This document shows positions 11,101 through 19,380 of a DNA stretch of 64,000 nucleotides, one piece after another. Location: assembly GCA_963989385.1 (NCBI GenBank), contig OZ022515.1, forward strand, positions 12,680,803-12,744,802, read 5' to 3'. The stretch is from Ctena decussata. Its lineage: Eukaryota > Mollusca > Bivalvia > Lucinida > Lucinidae. Each line of letters opens with the position of its first letter. Within the stretch, counting starts at the first letter, position 1. The notes below the pieces were generated by a model. That model was given only the letters and a program-made list of their open reading frames with translations. It ran no database searches and was not told the origin of the DNA. Both the position numbers and the translations under genes were made by a program.

Positions 11101-13642
11101 CTACTAATGGGCACTTAGACCTCCTAAGCTGTTAACCAGTACTAAGTGCACATACTTTCACCAGTAACTGACAACCGCCCCTCTTGAATCAGCGGAAGGA
11201 GAAATAAAAGTATGTGGCCAGACCAGCCACTTATTGATTGATTTGATGCTTAACATCCACGGTAAACAACTATGGTCATGTCGGGACGGTCAGTTAACCT
11301 AACCACACTATTCCTGGGCAGGCTTAGACCTCCTAAGCCGTAAACCAGTACTAAGTGCACACACTTTCGCCAGTAACTGACAACTACCCTTCTTGAATCA
11401 GTGGAAGGAGAAACAAAAGTATGTGGCCAGACCAGGTTTCAAACCCAGGTCCTCTGACTTATGAGTCAGGTGCCCTACCGATTGCGCTACGCGGCCGGCC
11501 CGGCCACTTTTAACTGGTGAATATGCTGTTAAAAAGAATACATATTTTTGAACAAGAAAGACATTTCCGGCATATCAAAATATCAAAACTTCTCTATTAT
11601 GATTCATATGATGTATATTCTAAATAAAGAAAGTAGTACTTACTCTTCACACTGAGCTGAGGCTTTCAGCTCAGTACATCGGATCAGGAAATTGTGTATT
11701 AATGCACCAAAGTTGCCCGTTTTACAATTGTTTATAGCCAGATTCTTACACACCAAGGCTGTTGACTCCTCTAGAAGCTTCGAATCAGAACTGCAAAAAA
11801 TTTGAATACTATAATACAGCAATCTACAGGGGCGTAACTAGGGGCAATTTCATAATACGCACAACCATGTTTTATTCTCTGCTTCTTGAAGGGAAAGCTA
11901 GTATTTCAGCCACTTTGGTAATTGGTATTGAAATCTTGTCTAATTTATAAATATTCAGCATGCAAATATGCAGGTGCGTTTTGAAATTTTGTCAATTTTG
12001 ACAAAATTTCAATACGCACTTGCGTATTTGCCGTATAGGTAGCTACGCCCTTGATCTAGTTAAGAAGGGGTAACAGGGCTAATGTTGGGATGATTTTTAA
12101 TATGAGCCACGACACGACAAAACCAACAATGTGGTTGTGCACCCAGCGTAGACTCAGATCAGCCTGGGAATCCGACAAGTTTGGCCAGACTCTTTGCTAA
12201 GCTCTTATAGGGTAGCTAAGGGTCTAAGCTACTTCCATGCGGACAGCGAAGACTCTGATCAGACTGGGCAGATGCCCAGGCTGATCTGAGTCTGTGCTGG
12301 GCACACAACCACTTTGTTGGTTTTCTTGCGTAGCGGCTCATATGTCTCCATAAAAGTATAAAGTAGAACTTCAATGGCTTGAACCCAGATGGCTTGTTAA
12401 CCCTGCCAGACTAGAACTCATTCCTTGGTCCCTAGAGGTCACTTTAATATATAGAAACTATTAAACTCTGGATGGCTAGAACTACCCTTGGCTGGAAGTT
12501 TGAACTAATTTTCATTGTCTCAAACCTGTTTGAGCCACTGAAGTTCTACTGTATGTTGTGACTCCTCATTAGAACAGTCTGGGAGAGACAGAGACATGGT
12601 TCTAAAGTGGGATCACAACATGTTTTGTTGAGAAATGCGCATTATGCACCATCATAAAGTGGTGTTATGGAGGGATAAGAATAAAGATTCATGGTCCAAT
12701 TTGATGTTTTTTCTGCTTTTTTTTTTTGGCAAAGACACATAAACCTTTAAAGACCCATTATAAATTGTAACATAAACTTGTCAATTTGGTGTGTGTGCTT
12801 CTCTCTCTTTTAGTTTTAGGAGCAGATGTGGAATTTGAAACTATTAATTCCTGATCATTGCCTATCTTTTTAGTTTAAAGTTTCATCAGATGTCTGTTTT
12901 CACACAACTTTCACAAAGGTGTTCCTCATCTTCACGTGTGACTGTTTTGTTTTTCTTTGTAGCCCTCTCATGATGGAAGTGGTCATATAGTCTTGACTTT
13001 GACTTTTTGCACACTGTGTTTGAGAATGTCTACCAGGTTTGTTCCATACCTACCGACTGGAAGAACCAAGAATTCCCATTTAGTGTATTCTACCTAATAC
13101 TCACAAACAGTCTAAGATGAAGCACACAAGTAAATGTATGCTGTATGTGTCAAGAAAAGATATTCCGAATAAACACATGACTACAATATCAAATCAAACT
13201 GTTCCATTTTAATCCATTTATGCCCAGTTGACTCTCCTATCTGTATATAATGGGTGAGTCCATTTGTCATTTAAGGGGTGTCAGGTTTAGTTTAGTTTTA
13301 GTATTTTTGTTTTATTATGAGGAAATATGTCTTATGCAAAAAGTGTAAACCCTGATCAGACGCCGCATTTTGCAGAGTCTGATCTGGGTCTGCACTGTTT
13401 GCCTATGTCCCATTTTTGGCACGCTAGGCATTAATGGGTTAAGGACAATTACAGTAATTGTTTTAGGTATCCCATTTTTTCACAACTTTACTGTATCTTA
13501 CCTGTTAATAGGGATCAGGAATGTGTATGATAGGAGTTGGTTCCAAAATGGATCCTGGGGTGATATTGGCTCAGTGCTTGAAAATCTACGCAAATAGTCG
13601 TTGGTTGCCAGCTCGCTGAAGCTGCTACTGTTTGATCCCATT
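1996..13642 (-). CDS. DYM: Dymeclin, N-terminal part (six coding exons)
   Basis: Dymeclin is a peripheral Golgi protein needed for normal Golgi organisation and trafficking; human loss causes Dyggve-Melchior-Clausen dysplasia (family knowledge). Coding exons on the minus strand are 13642-13502, 11790-11644, 10927-10800, 9085-9001, 5337-5212 and 2129-1996. All have GT-AG sites and phases that join (760 coding bases, about 253 of the usual 670 residues). Seen conserved pieces are MGSNSS (a myristoylation-type start), [39 protein letters not shown] and YLMQGKC. The rest of the gene lies past the left window edge. A 5' UTR intron precedes the ATG exon, and its first exon was not found. Introns are packed with MITEs, SINEs and tandem-core repeats. 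Confidence 0.95.
2218..2403. repeat. Hairpin MITE family E, copy 1
   Basis: The ends are CCAGAAAAGAAAGGTAACAG and a reverse-complement partner. The core hairpin has arms around GTGACCCCTCATCAGAACC and GGTCACAACATATG. Related cores occur at 10420-10470, 12550-12615, 24590-24925, 59380-59430 and 59965-60025. Confidence 0.65.
2835..3345. repeat. Degenerate array of ACAAA-ATTTG-GTGTGAA motifs
   Basis: Short diverged copies of a motif like AAATTTGTCCGTGTGAAC recur on both strands for about 500 bp, mixed with TTTCTRTGACAAA. The two outer ends match in inverted orientation (TTTACACGGGCAAAG against the CATGTGAACGAGGC side). Open frames here follow the repeat and are not gene-like. Confidence 0.55.
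3425..3640. repeat. Family G repeat (TGTCCCAATTTTTAGAA-type)
   Basis: It carries ACTGTCCCATTTTAAGACA, GATGTCCCAATTTTAAGAAC and an inverted GGGACACCTAAAATAAC. Similar modules recur at 13205-13480, 41440-41690, 58565-59110 and 62795-63010, often beside a TCTGCACTGTTTGC hairpin. No protein is encoded. Confidence 0.5.
3725..4825. mobile_element. Tandem-core element with ~160-bp units (pearl/CvA-like)
   Basis: About six units of roughly 160 bp each repeat GACAAGCTCAATTTATGGCC, TGACCTTGACCTTGGACCTA and CATCAAGGAGAACAATTGTG. They are followed at 4723-4780 by ACGGACGG and ACGCACAC microsatellite. Core repeats plus an (ACGG)n tract is the layout of the bivalve pearl/CvA elements, regarded as Helitron-like (established knowledge, recalled without a search). 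No transposase frame is present. It sits in the DYM intron between coding exons 5 and 6. Confidence 0.65.
5105..5140. repeat. Perfect hairpin, GATCAGACTGCTCC type
   Basis: CCTGATCAGACTGCTCCTTA is followed directly by its reverse complement, then by TTGGTCTGCACTG. Related hairpins lie at 27572-27616, 41237-41303 and 48923-48989. It is 72 bp from DYM exon 5. Confidence 0.7.
5212..5337 (-). CDS. DYM: DYM coding exon 5
   Basis: The acceptor is CTTTTCAG just above 5337. Two donors are seen. GTAAGT at 5211 gives the ending LMQGK plus TG, which joins exon 6 as a Cys codon and restores the family motif YLMxGxC. A second GT at 5218 would put exon 6 out of frame, so 5212 was chosen. The exon reads [20 protein letters not shown] and onward, like human ITYEISVEAISTMVVFLSC. 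Confidence 0.92.
5486..7541. mobile_element. 2-kb tandem-core element rich in X-box palindromes
   Basis: The 5' end reads GGCCCTATATCGCTCACCTG and the 3' end is a hairpin around AGCCTTCGGCTCAGGTGAGC, preceded by an (ACGG)n tract at 7454-7492. Inside are several diverged units of about 300 bp. The units at about 6600-6930 and 6930-7260 are nearly identical. Each holds palindromes such as GTTGCCATAGCAAC or GGTTGCCATGGCAACC. The ends match, in opposite orientation, the element at 50636-51815. It fits the pearl/Helitron-like type and has no open frame of note. Confidence 0.65.
7542..8110. other. Diverged repeat fragments, no gene seen
   Basis: Two related pieces occur, about 7595-7640 and 7955-8000. 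Both contain GGCTGCTTAAGACA- or GTGGCTGCTAAAGACA-like text followed by RGGTGACC. A poly-C run lies at 7896-7907. The open frame over 7892-8218 runs from this into family A and shows no protein family. Confidence 0.5.
8111..8466 (+). repeat. Hairpin MITE family A, copy 2 (near full length)
   Basis: It begins TTAATCCTAATAAATGCCCC and ends near CCCCCAGGGCATTGAAAGAA. The central hairpin at 8231-8293 has arms CTCTTAAAGGAAAGAATTTG and its complement. It also contains a poly-C run, as do the other two long copies. It is non-coding. Confidence 0.75.
8753..8976 (-). repeat. Inverted-repeat element family C, copy 1
   Basis: Terminal repeats are AGCCCATTCCATTCGGAATA and the partner AATACAATGGGTTA. Inside is a hairpin with arms GGGCAAACAGTTTAGATC and GATCCAAACTGTTTGC. 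The copy at 22164-22372 is in the other orientation. Confidence 0.7.
9001..9085 (-). CDS. DYM: DYM coding exon 4
   Basis: The acceptor is CTATTACAG and the donor is GTGAGT at 9000. The exon reads [20 protein letters not shown] followed by ELIVDVPVL. The last part matches human LMQLITDIPLL. Entry and exit phases fit exons 3 and 5. Confidence 0.9.
9264..9506. repeat. Diverged family B inverted-repeat element
   Basis: The ends resemble the family B ends (AACAAAGTGGCATGTG and CCACTTTGCTGGTTGGTT, then GCTCAT). Internal ACTCAGATCAGACTGG and CTGATCAGAGTCTTC arms recur. The outer bases have decayed relative to copies at 12102, 24331, 26356 and 39505. Confidence 0.6.
9551..9944. repeat. Two abutting inverted-repeat elements
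   Basis: The first runs from ATTCTAATGCACTTACA to AAAGTGCATTAGAAT (about 9551-9766), with an inner ACGTTATTAAGTAACGTC hairpin. The second starts at GGGGATAACTGT and closes with ACAGTTATCCCC near 9939, with inner arms GGGGAGGTAAATTATC and GATGATTTACCTCCCC. Neither encodes a protein. Confidence 0.65.
10124..10283. repeat. Inverted-repeat element family D, copy 1
   Basis: The ends read GGCCCTGAGGTTATAAAACT and its complement. The inner arms are CTCAACTCAGCTGAGCATGA. Other copies are at 31710-31952 and 46512-46739. Confidence 0.75.
10346..10556. repeat. Hairpin MITE family E, copy 2
   Basis: The core is TTATGTTGTGACCCCTTATC, then AACCATCTCAACAAGACGG, then a partner arm. Outer arms are around GGTAAGAGGGAGTATTTGGT and ATAGTCCCTCTCGTAAATC. 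It is diverged from the copy at 2218. Confidence 0.55.
10800..10927 (-). CDS. DYM: DYM coding exon 3
   Basis: The acceptor is AATTTTCAG and the donor is GTACGT at 10799. The exon reads [20 protein letters not shown], then [20 protein letters not shown]. It aligns with human IFIWQTHNALFIICCLLKVF and the MSEEEL segment. Confidence 0.93.
11037..11235 (-). repeat. SINE body fragment, no tRNA head
   Basis: It repeats the body of the SINE just to its right (ACATCCACGGAAAACAGCTA, GTCAGTTAACCTAACCACAC, CTTGAATCAGCGGAAGGAGA). It ends before the tRNA-like part, so it is a truncated copy. Confidence 0.75.
11248..11509 (-). mobile_element. tRNA-headed SINE, minus orientation
   Basis: Read on the minus strand it has a tRNA-like head (GGCCGCGTAGCGCAATCGG, then GAGGTCCTGGGTTTGAAAC-like B box), then CACATACTTTTGTTTCTCCT and a body ending TTTACCGTGGATGTTAAGC. 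The same family is at 16506, 43687 and 63909. It resembles published bivalve tRNA-SINEs, but the family name cannot be fixed without a search. Confidence 0.8.
11644..11790 (-). CDS. DYM: DYM coding exon 2
   Basis: The acceptor is TTTTTTGCAG and the donor is GTAAGT at 11643. The exon reads [20 protein letters not shown], then [20 protein letters not shown] and LKASAQCE. Human dymeclin has LLEEATISVCRSLVENNPRT, then GNLGALI, in the same place. Confidence 0.94.
11828..12054. repeat. Inverted-repeat element with GGGGCGTAACTA ends
   Basis: The left end is CAGGGGCGTAACTAGGGGC and the right end is GTAGCTACGCCCTTGAT. Inner arms around 11980 are CGTTTTGAAATTTTGTC and its complement. It lies 38 bp upstream (in gene sense) of the exon 2 acceptor of DYM. 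Confidence 0.65.
12102..12341. repeat. Inverted-repeat element family B, copy 1
   Basis: The roughly 33-bp ends begin ATGAGCCACGACACGACAAA. Inner arms are ACTCAGATCAGCCTGGGAAT and GATCAGACTGGGCAGATGCC. Length is 240 bp. Full copies are at 24331, 26356 and 39505, and a short derivative is at 52561. Confidence 0.85.
12342..12813. other. Intron with partial family E hairpin
   Basis: At 12550-12615 the text TATGTTGTGACTCCTCATTA, a short loop and GGGATCACAACATG form a decayed family E core. The rest is unassigned. It is the 5' part of a DYM intron and, on the plus strand, leads into the acceptor at 12812. Confidence 0.5.
12814..12854 (+). CDS. Candidate terminal coding exon, unidentified plus gene
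   Basis: A strong pyrimidine tract (CTTCTCTCTCTTTTAG) ends at 12813, and a second TTTTAG ends at 12819. From either site the phase left open by the exon at 20-85 gives [11 protein letters not shown] and then TGA at 12852-12854. If the pairing is right the C-terminus is [15 protein letters not shown], or two residues longer with the first site. No family is recognised. It lies antisense inside the DYM intron between coding exons 1 and 2. Evidence is limited to splice phase, a stop and a downstream AATAAA. Confidence 0.35.
12855..13190 (+). other. Possible 3' UTR with polyadenylation signal
   Basis: The sequence is not repeat-like and ends with AATAAA at 13168-13173, about 15-20 bp before a likely cleavage region. 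This supports the exon at 12814 as a real terminal exon. An internal TTTGTAG at 12955-12961 could be a second acceptor. Confidence 0.35.
13205..13480. repeat. Family G repeat with decayed inner hairpin
   Basis: It starts AACTGTTCCATTTTAATCCA and holds CTGATCAGACGCCGCATTTT with TCTGATCTGGGTCTGCACTG. It ends AATTGTTTTAGGTATCCC. This matches the family G layout elsewhere in the window. It stops about 20 bp from the donor of the first DYM coding exon. Confidence 0.55.
13502..13642 (-). CDS. DYM: DYM first coding exon
   Basis: The ATG is at 13641-13639, directly after an acceptor (TTTTTTATGTTACAG then A). It reads [20 protein letters not shown], then [20 protein letters not shown] and FLIPIN, with donor GTAAGA at 13501. 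MGSNSS fits N-myristoylation. Human dymeclin starts MGSNSSRIGDLPKNEYLKKL. The acceptor directly before the ATG means at least one non-coding exon lies further right. Its polypyrimidine tract is the tail of a SINE. Confidence 0.95.
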
Positions 13643-13647
13643 CTGTA

Positions 13648-13930
13648 ACATAAAAAAGGTAAAGGTTTCCCATAGCCTAGTAGCCATCGAGGCAGTAGGG
13701 GTTAGAGGCCCACTGTATCTTTGGAACAGCATGTGAAAGGCACAGCCAATCCCTCTCTTTTCGCTGCCTTATCTTTCCCTGATTCAAAAAAAAGTACCCA
13801 TTTACTAAAGTTGGGTTGACAGAGAGAGTTTTCCATTTGCCAGTGGACCAACTCAAGCCAGGATTCGAACCCACAACCTTTTGCACCGTAACCAAGTTGC
13901 TCTAACCACTGGACCACAGTGCCTCTTCTG
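13648..13930 (-). mobile_element. Second tRNA-headed SINE family, minus
   Basis: Read on the minus strand, the head is GAGGCACTGTGGTCCAGTGG, then GTGGGTTCGAATCCTGGC (B box). The body includes GGATTGGCTGTGCCTTTCAC and ends GGCTATGGGAAACCTTTACC then TTTTTT. The same body is at 39860-40110, with a fragment at 31027-31260. Its tail runs into the DYM acceptor. Confidence 0.75.
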
Positions 13931-15001
13931 TACCATAATGTACATGATATTAACATGATTTCCTTTTTTCTTACTTCTTTGATCTACCTGTACGGTACAC
14001 AGTTTCTGCTCCAAAATGCTGAAATTCTTCGGTTTTCCCTATGTAGATTATACATTTTTCTGGGCAAGTAAGAAAATATTTTACTTGCACACGCCTCAGC
14101 CAAGATCAGATGAAATTTTATGTTTCACCAGAGGTGATTTTTCAAGGTTTTCTGAGGGACTTCATTCTTTTATTTCTGAAATGTATAGATATAGCAGTTT
14201 TAGAAAATGTAATGTCACCTATAACATTTTATATTCTGGTATTCTTTTTTGTTAAACAGGCTGTATTTGACTCATAAAAAGAATACAGACCCCATTTCTT
14301 TTTTTATATTTTTATTTTCAATTTAAATAAGAATAAAGTCTGATAATTTATTGTGAATAACAACAACATATCAACATTGAAGTTTGTATGCGCAAAAATT
14401 TAAAAATACTATTTTTTCATTTTATTTTTTTGTTTCATTTAATGAAAATTCCTTCATAATTAGGGGATATACCTTGTATTGTTTTGTCCAGTTTCTGTGT
14501 GGGTCACCTGATTTTCAAATGATTCATATTTTGTAAAGTAAAGTCAATGGCCTTTCAGGTGGTGTGCAATTTATATATGTTTGTAAAATGAAATGCAAGA
14601 AAAATGTGAGGAAACAAATTTTGCCAAAATTAACTTAAAACATCTACGGACAGGACATTTCTGACATGTACATGAAACACTGCAAAATATGTATGCTTAT
14701 ACTATAAAACTGCTGTAGAATAGATCAATAGGTGAAAAGTCATTTTATTTACTTCATATAGTCACCAAAAGAAAAACAAATCACAATATTGTGTCTTATT
14801 GTATCTTGGTATGTGTTCTGAACCCAGTTTACCATTATAAGAAAATAGAACAGCAATACCAACAATACCAGCAATACCAACATAACAGCATACTGTTATG
14901 CCAAAAACCTTATCAAACTGACAAAAACAACTGTACCACTAGTCAAAATACACTCAAAATTTAAACGATGACACGGTTCTGATATCTCAGCGTGTCTACG
15001 G

Positions 15002-15760
15002 TAGGGCTTCTACGTTTACACGGATAAACGGTAACGGTTCGTGTATATGTGCTAAACGTTTACAAAATTCACACATCGTTTAACCGAACCTGAACACACT
15101 GTAAACCACCAACAAGTTATAATATCTGATACAGTCGTCAGTAGTCAATCTTAAAGTACTTGACGGCGTCCTCGGAAACATCTAATATTAAAATCTTTAT
15201 TTTCTAACTTCTGTGTACCTTACGCAAAGCATGACCTGTACACATTTTGCCAGAAAATTGTTACGTCATAATCGGCAGCTAATTGTATAAGGTACAGATC
15301 AAAGGCAAGGTTATGTCTGCCGACAACACGTGTTGTGCAATACCTCGGTTCCTGTGTTTCACAGGATAAGTTTACCGCGAAAGTGAGATAATTGCAACTT
15401 GTAACGTTGACAGTAAGTATCAATTAAGATGATAATTATGTCCGATGTTTTATAAATCTAATCCATGTAATTATCAAATATGGTGGAAATAATTGCTGCC
15501 GTCGGAAATTGGTCAATAGTAAATACGTTTTTTAATACCGTCGGTTACTGTAAACTTCGAGTTGACCCCCGAAAATGAAAGCGCATTATTGGATGACACT
15601 GTGGTAACATATTCATAATAATTATAAGGTATGGGGGGCGTCTCATAGATGTCCGATACAAAGAATAAAATTTCAGTGGTAATGGTCGTTTAAACGGCAT
15701 CGTTTCGTTTTCTAGTGCTCGTGTAAACGTTTACAATATTTTGTAAACGTAGAAGCCCTA
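15002..15760. mobile_element. Inverted-repeat transposon remnant, 0.76 kb
   Basis: The ends read TAGGGCTTCTACGTTTACA and TGTAAACGTAGAAGCCCTA. Both are flanked by or include TA, as for Tc1/mariner-like insertion. Subterminal arms hold AAACGTTTACAAAATTC and CGTGTAAACGTTTACAATAT. Inside there is no transposase frame, so it is non-autonomous. Confidence 0.7.
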
Positions 15761-15954
15761 GTCTACGGACAAGACATAAATTGAAGTAAAATTTGTAATT
15801 GCAATAACTCTGTGGATTCCATTTTTTTTAACTTTGACCAAGCTTTAATAAATAAAAAATGGTCAAAATACTCATAAAATGTGAACATTAATGTAAATAA
15901 AAAATTCTAAAAGCACAGCATATCTATGACGGCCCTTTTGGGTTTTACCCATGT

Positions 15955-16345
15955 AATGCAGATATCTGCATTTCAAATACAGATATATCTATTAATATAA
16001 AACATATATCTGTAGTTTTGAAATCAAAGATATCTCTAATTGAAAAGCAGATAACTGTAATTGAAAGAGGTATATATCTAGCTGTAAAATGCAGATATTT
16101 GTATTTTTGATCATAATATAGATATCTGCATTTTAGTAAGAGATATCTGCATTTTGAATACAGATGTCTGCATTTCTAATTTTCAATTAGAGATACTCTA
16201 ATGAAGCTGTAATACATATATCTGCACTTGAAATACAGAAATCTGTAATTGATATGCAGAAATCTGCATTTGAAATTCAGATATCTGATTTTTTTACTAA
16301 GAACAGATGTCTGAATACATTTCAGTACAGATATCTGTGTTAATG
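15955..16345. repeat. AGATATCT self-complementary array, part 1
   Basis: Diverged 15-25 bp units such as AGATATCTGCATTTGAAATA repeat on both strands. The core AGATATCT is its own reverse complement. It is separated from part 2 (17098) by SINE sequence. Confidence 0.75.
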
Positions 16346-16427
16346 TTCGAAAACAGATCAATCTTTATTTACTGCACCGTACATGAATGATCCTATCCAG
16401 TTCTATTAAAAAGCTATTCCAAATAGG

Positions 16428-16935
16428 TTGGGCCTGGTAGTTCAGTTGGATGCACGTTCGACTGGCAACGTGGACGGTGGTTCGATCAAAGTGCAGTCAG
16501 GCAACCCTGGGCCGCGTAGTGCAATCGGTAGGGCACATGACTCATAAGTCAGAGGTCCTGGGTTTGATACCCAGTCTGGCCACATACTTTCGTTTCTCCT
16601 TCCGCTGATTCAAGAAGGGCAGTTGTCAGTTACTGGTGAAAGTATGAGGAGGTCAAAGCCTGCCCAGGAATAGTGTGGTTAGGTTAACTGACCGTCCCAA
16701 CATGACCATAGTTGTTTACCATGGACGTAAAGCAACAAATCAAAACCAGTCAGGCAACATCCTTCTGTAGGAACTTTTCCTCCTACCTCTGATTAAAGTA
16801 GAGCAGATGTCAGTGAATGGTGGAATGATGGGCCTGCCCAGGAAAGGTGTGGTTAGATTCACTGGGTGTCTTGCCATGACGGTTATGACCATTGTTGTTT
16901 TACGGGGTTATTAAACACTTAAACAACAAACCAAC
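16428..16935 (+). mobile_element. Outer SINE interrupted by a second SINE
   Basis: The tRNA-like head is GGCCTGGTAGTTCAGTTGGA with a B box near GGTGGTTCGATCAAAG. The outer element continues after 16758 (CATCCTTCTGTAGGAACTTT to TTATTAAACACTTAAACAAC). It is split by the SINE at 16506-16746. A third tRNA-like piece, TTAGGCTGCGTGTTTGACTG with GTGGGTTTGATCCTGCTC, follows at 16950-17010. Confidence 0.7.
16506..16746 (+). mobile_element. Inner tRNA-headed SINE with 12-bp target duplication
   Basis: The direct repeat CAGTCAGGCAAC is present at 16494-16505 and 16747-16758 and brackets the element exactly. The head is GGGCCGCGTAGTGCAATCGG with B-box GGGTTTGATACCC. The body ends CCATGGACGTAAAGCAACAA. 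It is the same family as the copies at 11248, 43687 and 63909. Confidence 0.85.
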
Positions 16936-17097
16936 AGGGTCTGACAGCACATTAGGCTGCGTGTTTGACTGTAGATCAGGAGAAAGTGGGTTTGATCCTG
17001 CTCCGGTCAGGCAACATCAAGCATGTAAAAAACCTTGAGCAAGGGTGTATAAATTATTTTTTGAAAACAAAAGTTAAAAATAATAGGGTTTAAAAAT

Positions 17098-17625
17098 AAA
17101 GATATCTGCATTTCAAATACAGATATCTCAATTAGAAATAGAGATATCTGTATTTTTCATAAATAAAGATACTTTTTAAAACACAGATATCTGCATTTGA
17201 AATACAGGTGTCTTCATTTGAATTGCAGATATCTTTATTTCAAACATAAATATAGATAGATGCATTTCAATTCGAGATGTCTTTTCTGATAAGAGATATC
17301 ATTTTTCAATATAAGATATATGGTTTTCGATTGGAGATATCAGTATTTCAAATGCAGATATCTGAGTTTCTAAACATACTGATATCTGTTTAAGTAGAGA
17401 TATCTGCATTTGAAGTGCTGATATCTGTCATTTAAATGTAGATATATTTTATTCAAAATGAGATATCTCTATTTAATAATCAAGAAGAGATATTTGCGTT
17501 TCTAATACAGATATCTGTATTGGAAATGCAGATTCTGCATTTAAATATAGATATCTGTATTAAGTTGAAGACATCTTTATTGAAATGCAGATATCTGCAT
17601 CTGAAATGTAGCTATTTGTATTAAA
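17098..17625. repeat. AGATATCT self-complementary array, part 2
   Basis: Same motif as part 1, with units such as CAGATATCTGCATTTCAAAT and variants. About 500 bp of it can pair with itself in many registers. No open frame of interest. Confidence 0.75.
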
Positions 17626-19380
17626 TGGGGTTAAACCCAAACAGGCCGCCATACACGCTTATGGACAAGACATATTTGAGACAACATTTGTAATTATCAT
17701 AATAGGGACAGCACTTTGAGTCAGATGAAATCAAATAGCCTCCGCTGCAGAGGTTTTAATGGTATCAAATTTCTTCAAACTATTTTTGAAGGGTTGGCCA
17801 ATGAATCCGGCCTTAAATGGCTCACCTACCTCTATTCTATTTCTGTTCTATCCCATAACTTTACTAGGTCGTTGGTCACCTACCTCACAAGAAGTCAAGT
17901 ATCTTCTTACGAGGAATTAGGCACCTCCATATAAATATCAAAAACGACCGTTAAAATCCTGTATAGACAAGATTCTCCACATCATGGTTTGTCTAACAAA
18001 TAAGGTGTCTGATATAAATGGGTAATGTGGGAGATATGATGGTGGATTATAATGTGGGAGGTATGACGCCTAAGACAGCATTCAGAAAGAGAACAGAAGG
18101 CTTTTTCCCTACTTACAGACAATGTTTTCATAACTAAGAAAAGATCCCGTAACCAATAATATACCATAAAACCATAAATGGTGCACCCTGTCCACTGCGT
18201 CTTGTCCGTAGATCAACATCATACTTGGAATGCAGGTATAGTGCAAACTATAAAGCCATTGAATGTTTTAAGTTAACTTTTTATAGTTGTGAAAAAATAA
18301 ACAGATGGATTTTAAGGCCATTTTAGACATTTTACATTAATTGCTTTTTTAAATATTTTTAGAAACAGGACTTTGCATTCTCTGTTTTTGACAAAATAGA
18401 CATCTAGGGTGTAAGAAAATGCACTTATCATCAAATAAATGGTTTAGGTTTACTTGAATAGTCGACTATAGAAACGTTTTTACAACTCAAATGCATAGCA
18501 GTTGGCAACTTGATGGTTACCAGTCACAGTTTACCAAAATACTGTTGATCTACGGACAGGACAAAATCTACGGACAAGACAAAATTATACTTTTTTCCTT
18601 ATTGCTACTCTGTCTTCAGTAGTGGTGTTATGTCTTATATTGGACAATCAACAGTAGTAAGGAGTCTACTCTTTAATGAGAATTTTTTTTCAGAGATATG
18701 CTACCTCATAGAGAAAAGTGTGTCTACGGACAGGACACTTTTTGCGTGACATTTCGCATGGTTAATTGAAATTGAAATGTTCACTTAATGACAATTTTTA
18801 TTCATATCATTGGTCATTTTTACACTTAAAGACTGTCTGTGGATTGTTTATAACACATTTAAGTACCGGGCAAGCAGGTTGAATTATCTGGCAGATCAGC
18901 TCCTGTTGATATTTCAAAATACCTCAGAGCGTCACACTTCAGCAGCTGAAGTATTTTTGCTATACCTCCAAGACCATATGTCGTAGCCCATTCAAATAGA
19001 CTATGTTATAAAGGGAAAGTAATGTGCTTTCTAACAAAAGTTTATTTGACTGTGCATGACAGATGAGTTTAAACTATCTCTGTCATAAAATGTAGTATTT
19101 TTCAAGTGAAACAGCATAACACCTAATTTTTGGCTATTTTGGGCTATTTAAATTATTATTGTAAAGAAATGGCTATTCCGATCAACATCAAAGTTTTAGC
19201 CCAGTGAGAGATGCTTGTTTTTGACATTCTGAAATGTAGTTCATGTATCTCAGTCCTGTAAAATTTGATAGGCAAGTACATAACATACGTTCAATTCAAA
19301 ATGTCATCTGATCTTGGCTGAGGCGACAGCAAAAATTTTGACTTGTCCTGGGCAGCCGGACAATGAATTTGTCAGGCCCT

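Larger units (their letters stand above)
14020..19380. other. Composite repeat block, possibly one large inverted-repeat unit
   Basis: Near the left end GCCTCAGCCAAGATCAGATG (about 14091) matches, in reverse complement, CATCTGATCTTGGCTGAGGC at about 19304-19323. Between them a motif like TCTACGGACARGACA recurs at 14643, 15773, 18550, 18568 and 18719, with its complement at 18203. The block also holds a 0.76-kb inverted-repeat element, two AGATATCT arrays and nested SINEs. No gene is seen. Confidence 0.45.

Noticed and set aside
13702..13956. An 84-codon minus-strand frame near the DYM start
   Set aside because: It is a translation of the tRNA-like head and body of the SINE at 13648-13930.
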